From Steroidobacteraceae bacterium (GTDB lineage: Bacteria > Pseudomonadota > Gammaproteobacteria > Steroidobacterales > Steroidobacteraceae), in NCBI GenBank assembly GCA_025927665.1, contig JAICKZ010000170.1, forward strand, positions 1-7,076: 7,076 bases of DNA, in the 5' to 3' direction. Below, in pieces: positions 6,902-7,076 of this stretch. Made by a program: the position numbers and the translations under genes. The notes under the pieces are model-generated. The model was not told where the DNA came from. It saw only the letters and a list, made by a program, of their open reading frames with translations, and ran no database searches. The number at the start of each line of letters is the position of its first letter. Within the stretch, counting starts at the first letter, position 1.

Positions 6902-6955
6902 ATTGGCACTCACAAGCACATTGATGTTGGTTCACTGCAGAACGCTTTGCAATTA

Positions 6956-7076
6956 TGTGTGTGCCTCATAACTTCGCCTGACGCTGTGCTAAGCGGTTAA
7001 TTTGAGCTTAAGTATTTCGTATGGAGTCTTTCCTTTCAAGGCTGTATGAGGTCTATGATAATTATAAAACGCTTCC
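6956..7076 (-). mobile_element. End of an IS481-like insertion sequence, cut by the window edge
   Basis: The transposase C-terminus read on the - strand places the 3' end of an insertion sequence here, about 90 bases from the preceding gene's stop. Its outer boundary cannot be proved because the other end is outside the window. A candidate tip on the + strand is TGTGTGTGCCTC beginning at 6956, chosen because IS481 and IS3 relatives usually end in TG...CA. The boundary is a guess; the element itself is well supported. The 54 bases from 6902 to 6955 show nothing recognisable. Confidence 0.55.
6989..7076 (-). CDS. IS481-type transposase (rve integrase core), C-terminal fragment
   Basis: Read on the - strand from 7075 down to TAG at 6991-6989, 28 codons give EAFYNYHRPHTALKGK, then TPYEILKLKLTA. 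The YNYHRPHTALKGKTPYE segment is the characteristic C-terminal end of DDE transposases of the IS481 group and close IS3-type integrases, which cut and join the ends of the element. The DDE residues lie outside the window, so whether the gene is intact is unknown. It runs toward the preceding metX-family gene, so the two genes are convergent. Confidence 0.85.
   Translation of the reverse strand, partial: EAFYNYHRPHTALKGKTPYEILKLKLTA

Noticed and set aside
6902..6955. Search for an intrinsic terminator after the metX-family gene
   Set aside because: Only 4-base pairings such as ACAT-TG-ATGT are present and no T-tract follows.
1..7076. CRISPR array, tRNA or rRNA gene, toxin-antitoxin or defence genes
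   Set aside because: No regular spaced repeats, no cloverleaf or rRNA-like sequence, and no small gene pairs; nearly all the sequence is accounted for by housekeeping genes.

Overview
The window is a stretch of chromosome from a gammaproteobacterium of moderate base composition (roughly mid-to-high forties % G+C by eye; not computed). The main evidence is the gene order rodZ - hisS - yfgM - bamB - der, all on the + strand. This is the conserved gammaproteobacterial block for cell-shape, translation, inner-membrane chaperone, outer-membrane assembly and ribosome-assembly genes. A MetX-family acyltransferase of the serine O-succinyltransferase type, best known to me from Xanthomonadales, follows. 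I cannot name the genus.

Layout. Positions 1-893 hold the 3' part of a rodZ-like gene, cut by the left edge: cytoplasmic helix-turn-helix, one membrane helix, Ser/Thr/Ala-rich linker, C-terminal DUF4115-type domain. After 42 bases comes hisS (936-2213), starting at TTG behind a good Shine-Dalgarno. The ispG gene that sits between rodZ and hisS in Escherichia and Pseudomonas is absent. A 125-base gap with a perfect 7-bp inverted repeat leads to yfgM (2339-3007), then bamB 18 bases later (3026-4180). A 69-base gap with a 6-bp stem-loop leads to der (4250-5641). A 156-base gap holds a weak hairpin, a short direct repeat and a possible sigma70 promoter. It is followed by the metX-family gene (5798-6901). 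The right edge cuts the C-terminal end of an IS481-type transposase on the - strand (stop at 6989-6991), so an insertion sequence lies immediately downstream.

How the genes work together. RodZ links MreB to the elongation machinery, YfgM is a SecYEG-associated periplasmic chaperone factor, and BamB is the beta-propeller lipoprotein of the BAM complex, so three of the six genes serve the envelope. HisRS and Der serve translation (tRNAHis charging and 50S maturation). The MetX-family enzyme belongs to sulfur amino-acid synthesis and is probably its own transcription unit.

No new biological system is apparent; this is a core housekeeping region with an insertion sequence at its edge. The points most worth a second look are the missing ispG, the Asp at +2 of the BamB lipoprotein, two substitutions in conserved enzyme motifs (HisRS RPEITA and Der NKSE), the substrate of the MetX-family enzyme, and several small palindromes or repeats in the gaps.
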